In this document: in pieces, positions 34,803 through 43,223 of the stretch
Layout of the letters: every line of letters begins with the position of its first letter
Position numbering within the stretch: position 1 is the first letter of the stretch
NCBI GenBank assembly: GCA_003481005.1
Contig: QUKC01000005.1
Span: forward strand, 124,394-188,393
Direction of reading: 5' to 3'
From: Firmicutes bacterium TM09-10
GTDB lineage: Bacteria > Bacillota > Clostridia > Lachnospirales > Lachnospiraceae
DNA: 64,000 nucleotides
Position numbers and translations under genes: made by a program
The notes under the pieces: model-generated
Seen by the model: the letters and a program-made list of their open reading frames with translations, nothing else
The model's database searches: none
Told to the model about the DNA's origin: nothing

Positions 34803-35918
34803 CTACTTTGCAGCAGACCTGCCTAAGCTTTTTCCAATTCTATCAAACACCCACAGCCGCAGCCGCTCGATTCCGATGCAGATCACAAAAACGATGACGG
34901 ACTGCACCAAAAGCACAAGAAGCATCCGTCCTGCAGTTACGCCCGTCTCACCCGGAACGATGTTCCAGAACTCCCCAAGTCGTCCGGTCAGGGCGTTGAC
35001 CCACGAAAACCAGCGCTGTGCAATATCCGTCTGCTGATGAATCAGATAAACCCCGAATACCGCAGGGCTCCAGAACCGCACCAGGTCTGCAAAACGCCCT
35101 TCTTTTACCTTCAGGACAGCAAACGCGCCAAACAGCCCCACCGCCGCAAGATAGGCAAACAGTGCATTATAGTGAAACGGAACGGACGCATAATAGGTCA
35201 GTCCCGTCAGTCGTCCTGCCAAAGGAAGCAGCAAAAGCTCCAGTAAAAATGTTCCCAGCGTGCAGCCTGCATACAGCGCAATATTTTTGGAAAAGCTGTC
35301 CAAACGCGGCATCCCGTATTTTTTCAAATAGCCACCGGTCAGGTACAACACTGCAAACCATCCGAAGTCATATCCGAAACGATCCAAGGCAAACTGCAGC
35401 GGGCTGAAGGATTTTCCGATGCAGAAAAAGAACAAAAGCACCCCCAGCAACTGCTGCATCCGCTTTTGGGAAAAAGTTTCCAGCCCTGCGTTGAAAAAAG
35501 GGGACAACAGGCACAGCACCACATAAGCGCTCACGAACCAGTAATGTCCGGACTGCACCGGAAAAATACTGTTCCAGATGTGGTAGGGATTGAGAACCTC
35601 CGACCACGAAAGGACACCGACAAGTGCCAGAACCGGAGGAATCAGCACCGTATAAAACAACGTCTGAACCAGCACCTGCGCCACACGCCGGAAGGAAAAG
35701 GTACAGGAGGAAAGAAAATATCCGCTGATCAGCACATAAACGTTGACTGCGACAATGCAGACTGATTCTGTCACAAGGGACCAGACCCCGGCGCCCGTCA
35801 CAGGGCTTCCGACATCCAAAAGCAATCCGCTGTTCGTGTTCCAGTGCAGGATCACAACCATGAACATGGCGATGATCCGAAGCAGCTCAAAATTTGCCTG
35901 ACGTCCGGGCTTTCCCAT
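34803..35918 (-). CDS. acyltransferase-3 family membrane protein
   Basis: 371 residues from the ATG at 35918 with AAGGAGGAG upstream. Ten hydrophobic segments; N terminus RQANFELLRIIAMFMVVILHW, in which R-I-I-A-M-F-M-V-V-I-L-H is the family hallmark with the catalytic His. Later YWFVSAYVVLCLLSPFF and VYLIHQQTDIA are also typical. It O-acetylates (or adds another acyl to) a surface glycan, using a cytoplasmic acyl-CoA donor. With the SGNH lipoprotein at 11051 it could form an O-acetylation pathway. Confidence 0.9.
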   Translation of the reverse strand: MGKPGRQANFELLRIIAMFMVVILHWNTNSGLLLDVGSPVTGAGVWSLVTESVCIVAVNVYVLISGYFLSSCTFSFRRVAQVLVQTLFYTVLIPPVLALVGVLSWSEVLNPYHIWNSIFPVQSGHYWFVSAYVVLCLLSPFFNAGLETFSQKRMQQLLGVLLFFFCIGKSFSPLQFALDRFGYDFGWFAVLYLTGGYLKKYGMPRLDSFSKNIALYAGCTLGTFLLELLLLPLAGRLTGLTYYASVPFHYNALFAYLAAVGLFGAFAVLKVKEGRFADLVRFWSPAVFGVYLIHQQTDIAQRWFSWVNALTGRLGEFWNIVPGETGVTAGRMLLVLLVQSVIVFVICIGIERLRLWVFDRIGKSLGRSAAK

Positions 35919-36036
35919 GTCTCCTCCTTTCCGGGCGCGCGGTGTGTTCCAAAAGTGCGCAGTGCTGTACTCCCGCCGCGTAAATCGTCTCTCCGGGACT
36001 ACGTTTTGCTTCCGCATCGTCCGTGTTCGTCGCGCA

Positions 36037-37788
36037 TCAGCGTTCCCGTTCGATCTCCCCGTGCTCTACGCGGTAAACAATATCGCATTTTTCGATCGTC
36101 TGCAAACGATGTGCAATAATAATCAATGTCTTATGACCATGCAGGCTGTTGATGGATTCCATGATCGCAGCCTCTGTATCGTTATCCAGTGCGCTGGTCG
36201 CTTCATCCAAAACCAGAACCTCCGGATCTTCAAACAACGCTCTCGCAATTCCGATTCTCTGACGCTGACCGCCGGAAATCCGGATGCCACGCTCGCCAAT
36301 GCTGGTATCCAGTCCTTCGGGAAGGCTGCGGACAAACTCATCCAGACGGGCTTTTTTGAGTGCCTCCCAGACCTTTGCATCGTCGATGTCTTCATCCGCG
36401 TAACCGAATGCCACATTTTTGCGGATGGTGGAATCGATCATGAAAATCGTCTGGGGAATGTAGCCGATATTTTTCAGCCAGGATTCGTAATGATCCCGAA
36501 CCTCCACGCCGTCCGCCAGGATATGTCCCTCCTGAATCGACAGCAGCCCCAGCATAATATCCACAATCGTTGTCTTGCCTGCGCCGGATGTCCCCACAAT
36601 GCCGACGGATTTTCCGGCAGGAATCTCCATATGCGCATGGTCGAAGATCAGCACCTCGGAATTCGGATATTTGTATACAATATCATCCAGTACAATTTTA
36701 TCCTGTAGAGGCAGCTTATCCACCGGCTTGTTTCTCCGATAGGCAGCTTCATCGTAAACCACGTTTTTGTCGTTGATTTCCTCCTGCAGATTGTCGGACA
36801 CGCCCATAAAGAAGGGCTCGAAATAGGAAATCTGCGTCAGATAGTTGTTGATCCGGTTTGCAGAGGGCAGAAGCCGCATGGCAGCCACGCCGAATGCGCC
36901 CAGCTGGCTCACCATGCTGGTGACATCCTCGCCGGACAGGATCATGAAAATCAGGTACAGGATCAGTCCTGCCATGCAGACCGTCTCGATCAGCAGACGG
37001 GGCGTCGCGTTAAAAATATTGTATTTCTGCACTGCGCTCACATAGCCGTGACCGCATTTACCGTATTCCCGGATGAAATAATTTTCTTTATTGGCAATTT
37101 TGATTTCCTTGATGCCCATAACGGATTCTTCAATCCATTTGTACAGACCGCTGTAATAATCCTGGTTCTCGATGCCCGCCTGACGCATAATCGGCTTTAA
37201 AAACTGCTTGATCACAAGCAGCGTCACGATCAGAAGTGCCGCTATCGTCAGGATCATCTGCGGAGCCATCGCAGTCAGCGTAACCGCCAGCAGGACAAAA
37301 ATAATCACTTCACTCATCAGCTGCAGCAGCGCCAGGATCAGACCGTACATGTTATTGACATCCGACGTGATCATACGCTGGATGACAGAGGTATCCGCAT
37401 TCAGATAATATTCATAGGGGCGCTTCATGAAATTGATCATCATACGCTGAGAGGTTTCAAACTGGTTCGTGTATACAAAACGCAGCTGCACCACATTCTG
37501 AAAATACAGAAAGACGTTTTTTAACACAAAGCCCAGAATAATCAGCACCAAAATCAGCGCCGTGAAATATCCCGGTTTCTGAAAGCCTGTCCATCGGTAA
37601 ATCTGCGCCAGGAGGCTGTCGCCCTCCACGCAGCTCGGGTCCATAATCATCTGAATCGCCGGTACCACAAGACCGATGCTGACGGTTTCCAGAATCGCAC
37701 CGATCACCATCATAAACAGAATCTGAACCATTTTCAGCTTCTGCTTCCGGTTCATCAGAACCATCATTTTACGGTAAATTTTTTTCAT
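36037..37788 (-). CDS. ABC transporter, lipid-linked oligosaccharide flippase-like (PglK type)
   Basis: 583 residues: permease and ATPase fused. Six helices in residues 20-300, then ATPase with Walker A GTSGAGKTT (about 372-380), signature ISGGQRQRIGIARAL, Walker B VLVLDEATSALD and H-loop IIAHRLQTI. Half-transporter, works as homodimer. The permease start (MNRKQKLKMVQILFMM) and the overall layout are like PglK, the flippase of Campylobacter lipid-linked glycans. Since the locus has PglC, PglE, PglF and PglA-like genes but no clear Wzx, this is the best candidate for moving the glycan outward. Confidence 0.87.
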   Translation of the reverse strand: MKKIYRKMMVLMNRKQKLKMVQILFMMVIGAILETVSIGLVVPAIQMIMDPSCVEGDSLLAQIYRWTGFQKPGYFTALILVLIILGFVLKNVFLYFQNVVQLRFVYTNQFETSQRMMINFMKRPYEYYLNADTSVIQRMITSDVNNMYGLILALLQLMSEVIIFVLLAVTLTAMAPQMILTIAALLIVTLLVIKQFLKPIMRQAGIENQDYYSGLYKWIEESVMGIKEIKIANKENYFIREYGKCGHGYVSAVQKYNIFNATPRLLIETVCMAGLILYLIFMILSGEDVTSMVSQLGAFGVAAMRLLPSANRINNYLTQISYFEPFFMGVSDNLQEEINDKNVVYDEAAYRRNKPVDKLPLQDKIVLDDIVYKYPNSEVLIFDHAHMEIPAGKSVGIVGTSGAGKTTIVDIMLGLLSIQEGHILADGVEVRDHYESWLKNIGYIPQTIFMIDSTIRKNVAFGYADEDIDDAKVWEALKKARLDEFVRSLPEGLDTSIGERGIRISGGQRQRIGIARALFEDPEVLVLDEATSALDNDTEAAIMESINSLHGHKTLIIIAHRLQTIEKCDIVYRVEHGEIERER

Positions 37789-37833
37789 GAAAGCGTTCCT
37801 TTCGTTCCTGCAGCCCTATTCCAAAACTGCTTC

Positions 37834-38919
37834 TTAAAAAATCTGCTCATTAAAGCGGTGTTTTTGAGGATCCTCGTACAGATCCATAAAGTCATCCCCC
37901 AGAAAAACCTTTTCCTTTGCAAAATGAATCGAATCCGGCACGGTATACACGGAAACTACCTGGTCGAATTCCAGTCCCTCGATGAAATTCAGGATTTCCA
38001 TCGGGAACTTTCCATCCAGCACAATATCGTCCGGGAACAGCTTATGATAGTCTAAAACATCTCTGGGATGCGGTTTTAAAATCACCTGCGCATCCTTTCC
38101 GTATTTTGCTACGATATCCCGGAAAATCTGCTCGCGCACCGGCAGCTCGCATAATGGCTCCGTCAGCACCAGCACCTTGTGCTCATGATGCGCGCCGGTC
38201 GTAAGCTGCGTCATCAGCGTATCCAGATCCTCCATAAAAATCCGCAGAATCGTATTTTTGTCGTCCTGCGTCAGCCTGCGCACCATCGCTTCCCGAGGCT
38301 GTTCGATATATTTGGAGCAGGGATATTTCAGGATTGACGTATTGTTGACCTCCATATCCACGCAATATTTACTGTATCCGTTCTGGATAAAAATCAGGTT
38401 ATGCGCCGCAAGAAAGGCTTTCAGTCCGAAATGCCCTCGGTTGTCATAGCGCGCGGTATCGTAATAGCAGATACAATCCAGACCATCCTCCACCGCATGA
38501 TAGTGGATTTTCTTATAATTCAGATAATATCCGATCGGATCGGAATCGCAGAACACATAGATGTCCTGATACTTTTTAAAATCCACCGGCACATAGGGCT
38601 GCTGCAGCTTTCCGTATAATTTCGTAAAAATCATTCTGGAAAACAGGTTAAACACCAGATTTCCATGATCCTCATGATAGCGTGCCAGCTGCGGGAACGC
38701 ATGCTCTTCCTTTTCCTCGAACATAAAAACAGCTTCAAACAGACCGCTTTTTTCTGCACGCTCCTTCAGGCTGCCAAAGTCGTTCGACATCGTGCTCAGC
38801 ACCAGATCCGCCTTTCCGCGCATTGCCCTTGGAAGCGTCAGTTCCTTTAAACAGGCAACATATACATGATAATAAGTATGGCAGACATAAATCCGCTCTT
38901 TTGGCTTTCTCTTTTTCAT
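37834..38919 (-). CDS. GT52-like (sialyltransferase-type) glycosyltransferase
   Basis: 361 residues from the ATG at 38919 (GGAGAAAG upstream). Motif ERIYVCHTYYHVYVACLKEL at the start resembles GT52 opening motifs; VILKPHPRDVLDYHKLFPDD contains the His-Pro diad of GT-B sialyltransferases (GT52/GT38), and a Ser-rich region follows (VYTVPDS). No membrane helix. Since the divergent operon makes a CMP-nonulosonate, transfer of pseudaminic acid from its CMP donor is a sensible inference. First gene of the long minus-strand glycan cluster, reached from the promoter at 39004-39033. Confidence 0.7.
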   Translation of the reverse strand: MKKRKPKERIYVCHTYYHVYVACLKELTLPRAMRGKADLVLSTMSNDFGSLKERAEKSGLFEAVFMFEEKEEHAFPQLARYHEDHGNLVFNLFSRMIFTKLYGKLQQPYVPVDFKKYQDIYVFCDSDPIGYYLNYKKIHYHAVEDGLDCICYYDTARYDNRGHFGLKAFLAAHNLIFIQNGYSKYCVDMEVNNTSILKYPCSKYIEQPREAMVRRLTQDDKNTILRIFMEDLDTLMTQLTTGAHHEHKVLVLTEPLCELPVREQIFRDIVAKYGKDAQVILKPHPRDVLDYHKLFPDDIVLDGKFPMEILNFIEGLEFDQVVSVYTVPDSIHFAKEKVFLGDDFMDLYEDPQKHRFNEQIF

Positions 38920-39003
38920 TTTCGTTTCTTTCTCCGGCAATTTCCGGGAAACCTGATGAAACCATCCCAATTAAACCAGTTGACTCCATTGCATAGTCGT
39001 TAT

Positions 39004-39033
39004 ATTCTACCATACTTTTGTCTGCCATTGCAA
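39004..39033 (-). promoter_or_regulatory. promoter of the minus-strand glycan cluster
   Basis: Minus strand TTGCAA (39028-39033), 18-bp spacer, TAGAAT (39004-39009). Leader of about 80 nt to the ATG at 38919. Confidence 0.55.
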
Positions 39034-39100
39034 GACAATGCGCTTCAAAGTGGCGGAATGCATCTTCTCCGATGTGCTGGGAATCCCGTGTGAACTGTGC

Positions 39101-39129
39101 TTGAATAATATTCCCCGGATTGTTATACT
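39101..39129 (+). promoter_or_regulatory. promoter of the pseF-pseI-pseG operon
   Basis: TTGAAT (39101-39106), 17-bp spacer, TATACT (39124-39129). It drives the divergent plus-strand operon; leader of about 78 nt to pseF, whose RBS is AGGAGG. Confidence 0.65.
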
Positions 39130-39213
39130 ACTTACGACGCGATGTCTGCGGCGATTTCTTTTTCCCCGGACACTGCACAATCCGATTTTTGACAGGAAAC
39201 AGGAGGTTTTGCC

Positions 39214-39903
39214 ATGTCAGCACTTGCCATTATTACAGCGCGCGGAGGCAGCAAGCGGATTCCGCGTAAAAATATCCGTCCGTTTCTCGGAAAACCGATT
39301 CTTTTATATTCCATCGAAGCCGCTTTGCAGGCGGGCATTTTTGACGAGGTGATGGTTTCTACAGATGATCCCGAAATCGCCGAACTTGCAAAAGGTGCCG
39401 GGGCATCCGTCCCGTTTCTTCGAAGCGCCCAGACCGCAAACGATTACGCCTCTACCGACGACGTCATCCGCGAGGTGCTCGAATGCTATAGAGCTGCCGG
39501 CAGGGAGTTTGACACGTTCTGCTGTATCTACCCCACCGCGCCGTTTATTACCCCCAAAAAGCTCTACACTGCGATGGAGCTTTTAAAGGACGCCGAGTCC
39601 GTCATGCCGGTAACGACTTTTCCGTATCCGGTTCTGCGCAGCCTCGCCGTAGATAAAAACGGTCACATCGGCTACAAATGGCCCCAGTACGCGACCGCGC
39701 GCAGCCAGGATCTCGAAACACTTTACCACGACTGCGGGCAGTTCTATGCCTGCCGGACGGAAGCTTTTTTCCGGGAAGGAACGACAGATACTCCCGGCAT
39801 GGTTCCCCTGCTTTTACCCGAACTGGAGGTTCAGGATATCGACACCGAAGAGGACTGGGCGATTGCAGAGGTCAAATATCAGAAAATGATGGAGAAAGAA
39901 TAA
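39214..39903 (+). CDS. pseF: pseudaminic acid cytidylyltransferase (PseF)
   Basis: 229 residues, the usual size. MSALAIITARGGSKRIPRKNIRPF is the CMP-sugar synthetase signature (NTP-binding loop ARGGSKRIP.KN). The C-terminal half follows PseF: RSQDLETLYHDCGQFYAC and LEVQDIDTEEDW, matching the T-QDL-TLYHD...EVQDIDT-ED pattern of Campylobacter PseF. It makes CMP-pseudaminic acid from CTP. Followed after 4 bp by pseI. RBS AGGAGG. Confidence 0.9.
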   Translation: MSALAIITARGGSKRIPRKNIRPFLGKPILLYSIEAALQAGIFDEVMVSTDDPEIAELAKGAGASVPFLRSAQTANDYASTDDVIREVLECYRAAGREFDTFCCIYPTAPFITPKKLYTAMELLKDAESVMPVTTFPYPVLRSLAVDKNGHIGYKWPQYATARSQDLETLYHDCGQFYACRTEAFFREGTTDTPGMVPLLLPELEVQDIDTEEDWAIAEVKYQKMMEKE

Positions 39904-39907
39904 CGAT

Positions 39908-40957
39908 ATGAATCAGGAAATTTATCTGGGCGGGCGCAGAATTGCTGCAGACGCCCCTGTCTTTATCGTTGCGGAAATGTCTGCGAACCATTTACAGGAC
40001 TACAACCGTGCGATTGAAATCATCCACGCCGCAAAAGAAGCCGGCGCGGACGCGATCAAGCTGCAGACCTACACTGCCGACACCATGACCGTCGACAGCG
40101 ACGCGGACTGCTTTATCAACAAAGGCGGTCTCTGGGACGGCATCAAAGAATACGACCTTTACAAGCAGGCTTATACGCCGTGGGAATGGCATGCCGGTCT
40201 GATGGAGGAGGCAAAAAAATGCGGACTGCTCTGCTTTTCCTCCCCCTTTGACGCAACCGCCGTCGATTTTCTCGAAGAGCTCGACGCTCCCGCTTATAAA
40301 ATTGCATCGTATGAAATAAATGATATTCCGTTAATCCGTCGGGTGGCAAAGCTCCACAAGCCAGTCATCTTTGCCACCGGCATCGCACATCTCGAGGACA
40401 TCGAGCGCGCCATGAACATCTGCCGTGAAGAGGGCAATGAGGACGTAATTTTGTTAAAATGCGTTTCCGCTTACCCGACGCCCTACGAGGACGTCAATCT
40501 GCGCATGATTCCGACGCTGTCTCAGACCTTTGGCTGCCTGACCGGCCTCTCCGACCACACGATGGGCGGGGCTGTTGCTGCAGGCGCTGTTTCCCTCGGC
40601 GCACGGATGGTGGAAAAGCACCTGACCTTAAAGCGCAGCGACGGCGGCCCGGATGGCGCATTTTCCATGGAACCCCAGGAATTTAAGGAAATGGTTTCGC
40701 AGATCCATATTCTGGAAAAGGCACTCGGCTCTTCCGAATACCGTCTTACCCCCAAGCAGGAAAAAGAACGGGCAGGCTCCCGTTCCATCTTCGTCGCGCA
40801 GGACATGGCAGAGGGCGAAGTTTTCACAGAGCAGAATATCCGCTGCATCCGCCCCGGCATCGGACTGCACACAATGTATTATGAGGAAATTCTCGGCAGG
40901 AAGGCTTCCTGTCCGATCGGAAAGGGGACGCCGCTGTCATGGAATCTCATCCGTTAG
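39908..40957 (+). CDS. pseI: pseudaminic acid synthase (PseI)
   Basis: 349 residues, NeuB family. APVFIVAEMSANHLQDYNRAI, GADAIKLQTYTADTMTVDSD, LYDLYKQAYTPWEWH-like block and GLLCFSSPFDATAVDFLEELDAPAYKIAS are the PseI-specific form. The C-terminal SAF domain begins near ERAGSRSIFVAQDM. It condenses 2,4-diacetamido-2,4,6-trideoxy-L-altrose with phosphoenolpyruvate. It overlaps pseG by 19 bp. Confidence 0.92.
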   Translation: MNQEIYLGGRRIAADAPVFIVAEMSANHLQDYNRAIEIIHAAKEAGADAIKLQTYTADTMTVDSDADCFINKGGLWDGIKEYDLYKQAYTPWEWHAGLMEEAKKCGLLCFSSPFDATAVDFLEELDAPAYKIASYEINDIPLIRRVAKLHKPVIFATGIAHLEDIERAMNICREEGNEDVILLKCVSAYPTPYEDVNLRMIPTLSQTFGCLTGLSDHTMGGAVAAGAVSLGARMVEKHLTLKRSDGGPDGAFSMEPQEFKEMVSQIHILEKALGSSEYRLTPKQEKERAGSRSIFVAQDMAEGEVFTEQNIRCIRPGIGLHTMYYEEILGRKASCPIGKGTPLSWNLIR

Positions 40958-41988
40958 TCTATATCCGCACAGACGGAAATGAAACAATTGCGACCGGACA
41001 TCTGATGCGCTGTCTGTCCATTGCCCGTGCCCTGAAGAAACGGGGTGCAGCGGTGGCTTTTCTCGTCTCCGATGATACCTCGGCTTCCATTTTGCAAAAA
41101 ATGTATTCTCCTGACGAAATCGCTGACCACAGCTTTCCGATCCTGGAGCTGCGCACCGATTACAGAAGCCTCGATCGGGAAATCCAGACCATGCAGGGGA
41201 TCCTTTCTTCCCACAACGTTGCCTGCCTGCTGGTGGATTCTTATTTTGCAACACCGGAATATCTCGATATCCTGCGCCAGATCTGCAAAGTTGCCTATCT
41301 GGACGATCTGCAGGCATTCGACTGCCCGGCTTCCCTCGTGATCAACTATGATTTCTGTGTTGATGAAAGTTTTTACACCAAAGCGGACTGTGTTCTGACC
41401 GGATGCGCCTACACTCCCCTCCGGGAGCAGTTTGCAGATCAGCCCTACCATCTCTGGGAGCAGGTAAAAGACCTCTTTCTTTCCACCGGCGGCACCGATC
41501 CCTTCCATATCGCAGGCAGTATGTTAAAACGTCTCTGCGCATCGGACGACTGGAAGGATGTTTCCTTCCACGTCCTGACAGGTCCCATGCATGTCCACCG
41601 CGCAGAGCTTGCCGTCATGGCAGGAAAAGACAGCCGCATTGTCCTGCATGAACAGGTTTCCGATATGGCTGCACTCATGTCCACCTGCGATCTCGCATTT
41701 TCCGCAGGCGGCACGACGCTTTATGAACTCTGTGCCGTCGGCGTCCCGTCTGTAAGCTTCAGTATGGCGGATAATCAGCTTCCCGGTGTCAAAGCCTTTG
41801 ACGATGCAAACCTGATTCCATGGGCAGGTGACATCCGTGACAACGAAATCTTCTACGATGATGCAGTGGAAAAGCTGACTGCACTTCTGAAAAATCCGGA
41901 CGCCCGAAAGAAACAATCCGACCGAATGCGTATGGCGATCGATGGTGCCGGCGCGCGCCGCATCGCGGACGCAATTCTGGCAAAATGA
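40939..41988 (+). CDS. pseG: UDP-2,4-diacetamido-2,4,6-trideoxy-beta-L-altropyranose hydrolase (PseG)
   Basis: 349 residues, GT-B-like hydrolase. IRTDGNETIATGHLMRCLSIA contains the GHLMR loop of PseG (catalytic His), later DLFLSTGGTDPFHIAG and CDLAFSAGGTTLYELCAVGVP correspond to MurG-like UDP-binding region. Removes UDP ahead of the PseI step. Last gene of the trio, translationally coupled to pseI by overlap; terminator at 42058-42087. Confidence 0.9.
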   Translation: MESHPLVYIRTDGNETIATGHLMRCLSIARALKKRGAAVAFLVSDDTSASILQKMYSPDEIADHSFPILELRTDYRSLDREIQTMQGILSSHNVACLLVDSYFATPEYLDILRQICKVAYLDDLQAFDCPASLVINYDFCVDESFYTKADCVLTGCAYTPLREQFADQPYHLWEQVKDLFLSTGGTDPFHIAGSMLKRLCASDDWKDVSFHVLTGPMHVHRAELAVMAGKDSRIVLHEQVSDMAALMSTCDLAFSAGGTTLYELCAVGVPSVSFSMADNQLPGVKAFDDANLIPWAGDIRDNEIFYDDAVEKLTALLKNPDARKKQSDRMRMAIDGAGARRIADAILAK

Positions 41989-42029
41989 GTGTGCGACGGG
42001 CCGAGTGTGCACCCCGCGGAGCGTTTTTA

Positions 42030-42056
42030 TTTCATAGGACGCATTTTCCTATGAAA
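42030..42056. repeat. palindromic repeat B, copy 1
   Basis: TTTCATAGGA-CGCATTT-TCCTATGAAA. Same loop and arms occur at 56747-56785. Located in the terminator region after pseG; preceded by GGAGCGTTTTT in this copy. Confidence 0.8.
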
Positions 42057-42057
42057 C

Positions 42058-42087
42058 AAAAAAGAGAGCCGGGAGGCTCTCTTTTTT
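42058..42087. terminator. bidirectional terminator between pseG and the GT2 gene
   Basis: Perfect 13-bp stem AAAAAAGAGAGCC/GGCTCTCTTTTTT with a GGGA loop. It ends the pse operon (plus) and the GT2 gene (minus). Confidence 0.92.
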
Positions 42088-42159
42088 GCGCTACTTCTGA
42101 ATTTCCGAAAGGAAATTTAGAAGGTTCGTTTTTCCTATATTCCGCCACACAGCTCCATA

Positions 42160-43194
42160 TCATTTTTTCCCGAAATGCTTTTTTCGAAAATTACGCCATG
42201 TCCAGAGTGCTTTATAGTACAATACAAACGCTGCTGTGGAGCGCTGCTGCATGGCAATCATTTTTTTCTGCTCTGCATTGACGCGTTCCTGATAATACGG
42301 ATTGTCCGCAAAATCCGGGAACGCTTCTTTTAATTCGTTTCCCATCTTCCGGATAAAAGAAAGCGATTTATGACCCTCTCCGACCATATAGGAAAACAAC
42401 GTGTTGACATAAAACAGCATCGTGTATTCAAAGCAGATTTCCGGTCGGTAGGTTTCAAGATAACCGAATTTCTTCGCATTTTCCAGAATGCCCCGTCCAG
42501 CCGCCATCCGGTCTTCACAGCGCTCCCTGCTGATGGTATGCACCGTGGACGCTTCATGCTGGTAATAAAAATACATGACCTCCGGGATATATTCATAATG
42601 ATGTGCCTGTAAAAGCACCGCGTCGCTGATCGCATTATCCTCGTAAAAAATGTGCTCCGGAAAGCGGATGCCGCTGTCCATGAAAATTTCCCGGCGATAG
42701 ACCTTTACAACAAGGCTTCCGCTGTCTAAAATCAATGACCGACACTGTTTATTGCCAAGCACGCCGCTCTGCTCTGCTTTGCCGTTTTTCACACGTTTGC
42801 CAATTTTCATGCTGTGTTCATCCGTCAGGCAGTAATCACAGCCCACCATATCCGCACCGGTTTCCTCTGCACGTCCGATCAGCTTTTCGTACATCGTGGG
42901 CAAAATCCAGTCGTCGCTGTCAATAAATCCGATCCACTCGCCTTTTGCAAGGGACAACCCGATATTTTTCGCGCCGCCCTGTCGCTTGTTGACTTCCGAA
43001 TGCACAGCTTTGAATTTACCGGGGTACTTTTTTTCATACTCCAGCAGAATGGAAAAGGATTTGTCCGTAGAAGCATCATCCACCGTGATGACCTCGTAAT
43101 CCGAAATCGTCTGCGCCGCCAGTGAATCCAGGCAGTAATTCAGTTTTCCGTCCGATGCCATGTTATAAACCGGCACAATGATACTCAGCTTCAT
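42160..43194 (-). CDS. GT2 glycosyltransferase
   Basis: 344 residues from the ATG at 43194 (GGAG upstream). N-terminal GT-A fold MKLSIIVPVYNM with NDP-sugar DxD variant FIDSDDWILP (residues about 91-100) and a C-terminal segment with HIFYEDNAISD, the ED of the catalytic base. Cytoplasmic. Co-transcribed with the upstream hydrolase-methyltransferase gene 29 bp away. Given the neighbouring pseudaminate and FliB-type genes it may act on flagellin or a surface glycan, but that is a guess. Confidence 0.87.
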   Translation of the reverse strand: MKLSIIVPVYNMASDGKLNYCLDSLAAQTISDYEVITVDDASTDKSFSILLEYEKKYPGKFKAVHSEVNKRQGGAKNIGLSLAKGEWIGFIDSDDWILPTMYEKLIGRAEETGADMVGCDYCLTDEHSMKIGKRVKNGKAEQSGVLGNKQCRSLILDSGSLVVKVYRREIFMDSGIRFPEHIFYEDNAISDAVLLQAHHYEYIPEVMYFYYQHEASTVHTISRERCEDRMAAGRGILENAKKFGYLETYRPEICFEYTMLFYVNTLFSYMVGEGHKSLSFIRKMGNELKEAFPDFADNPYYQERVNAEQKKMIAMQQRSTAAFVLYYKALWTWRNFRKKHFGKK

Positions 43195-43223
43195 ATCGTT
43201 TTCTCCGTTCTGTGCGCACTCTA

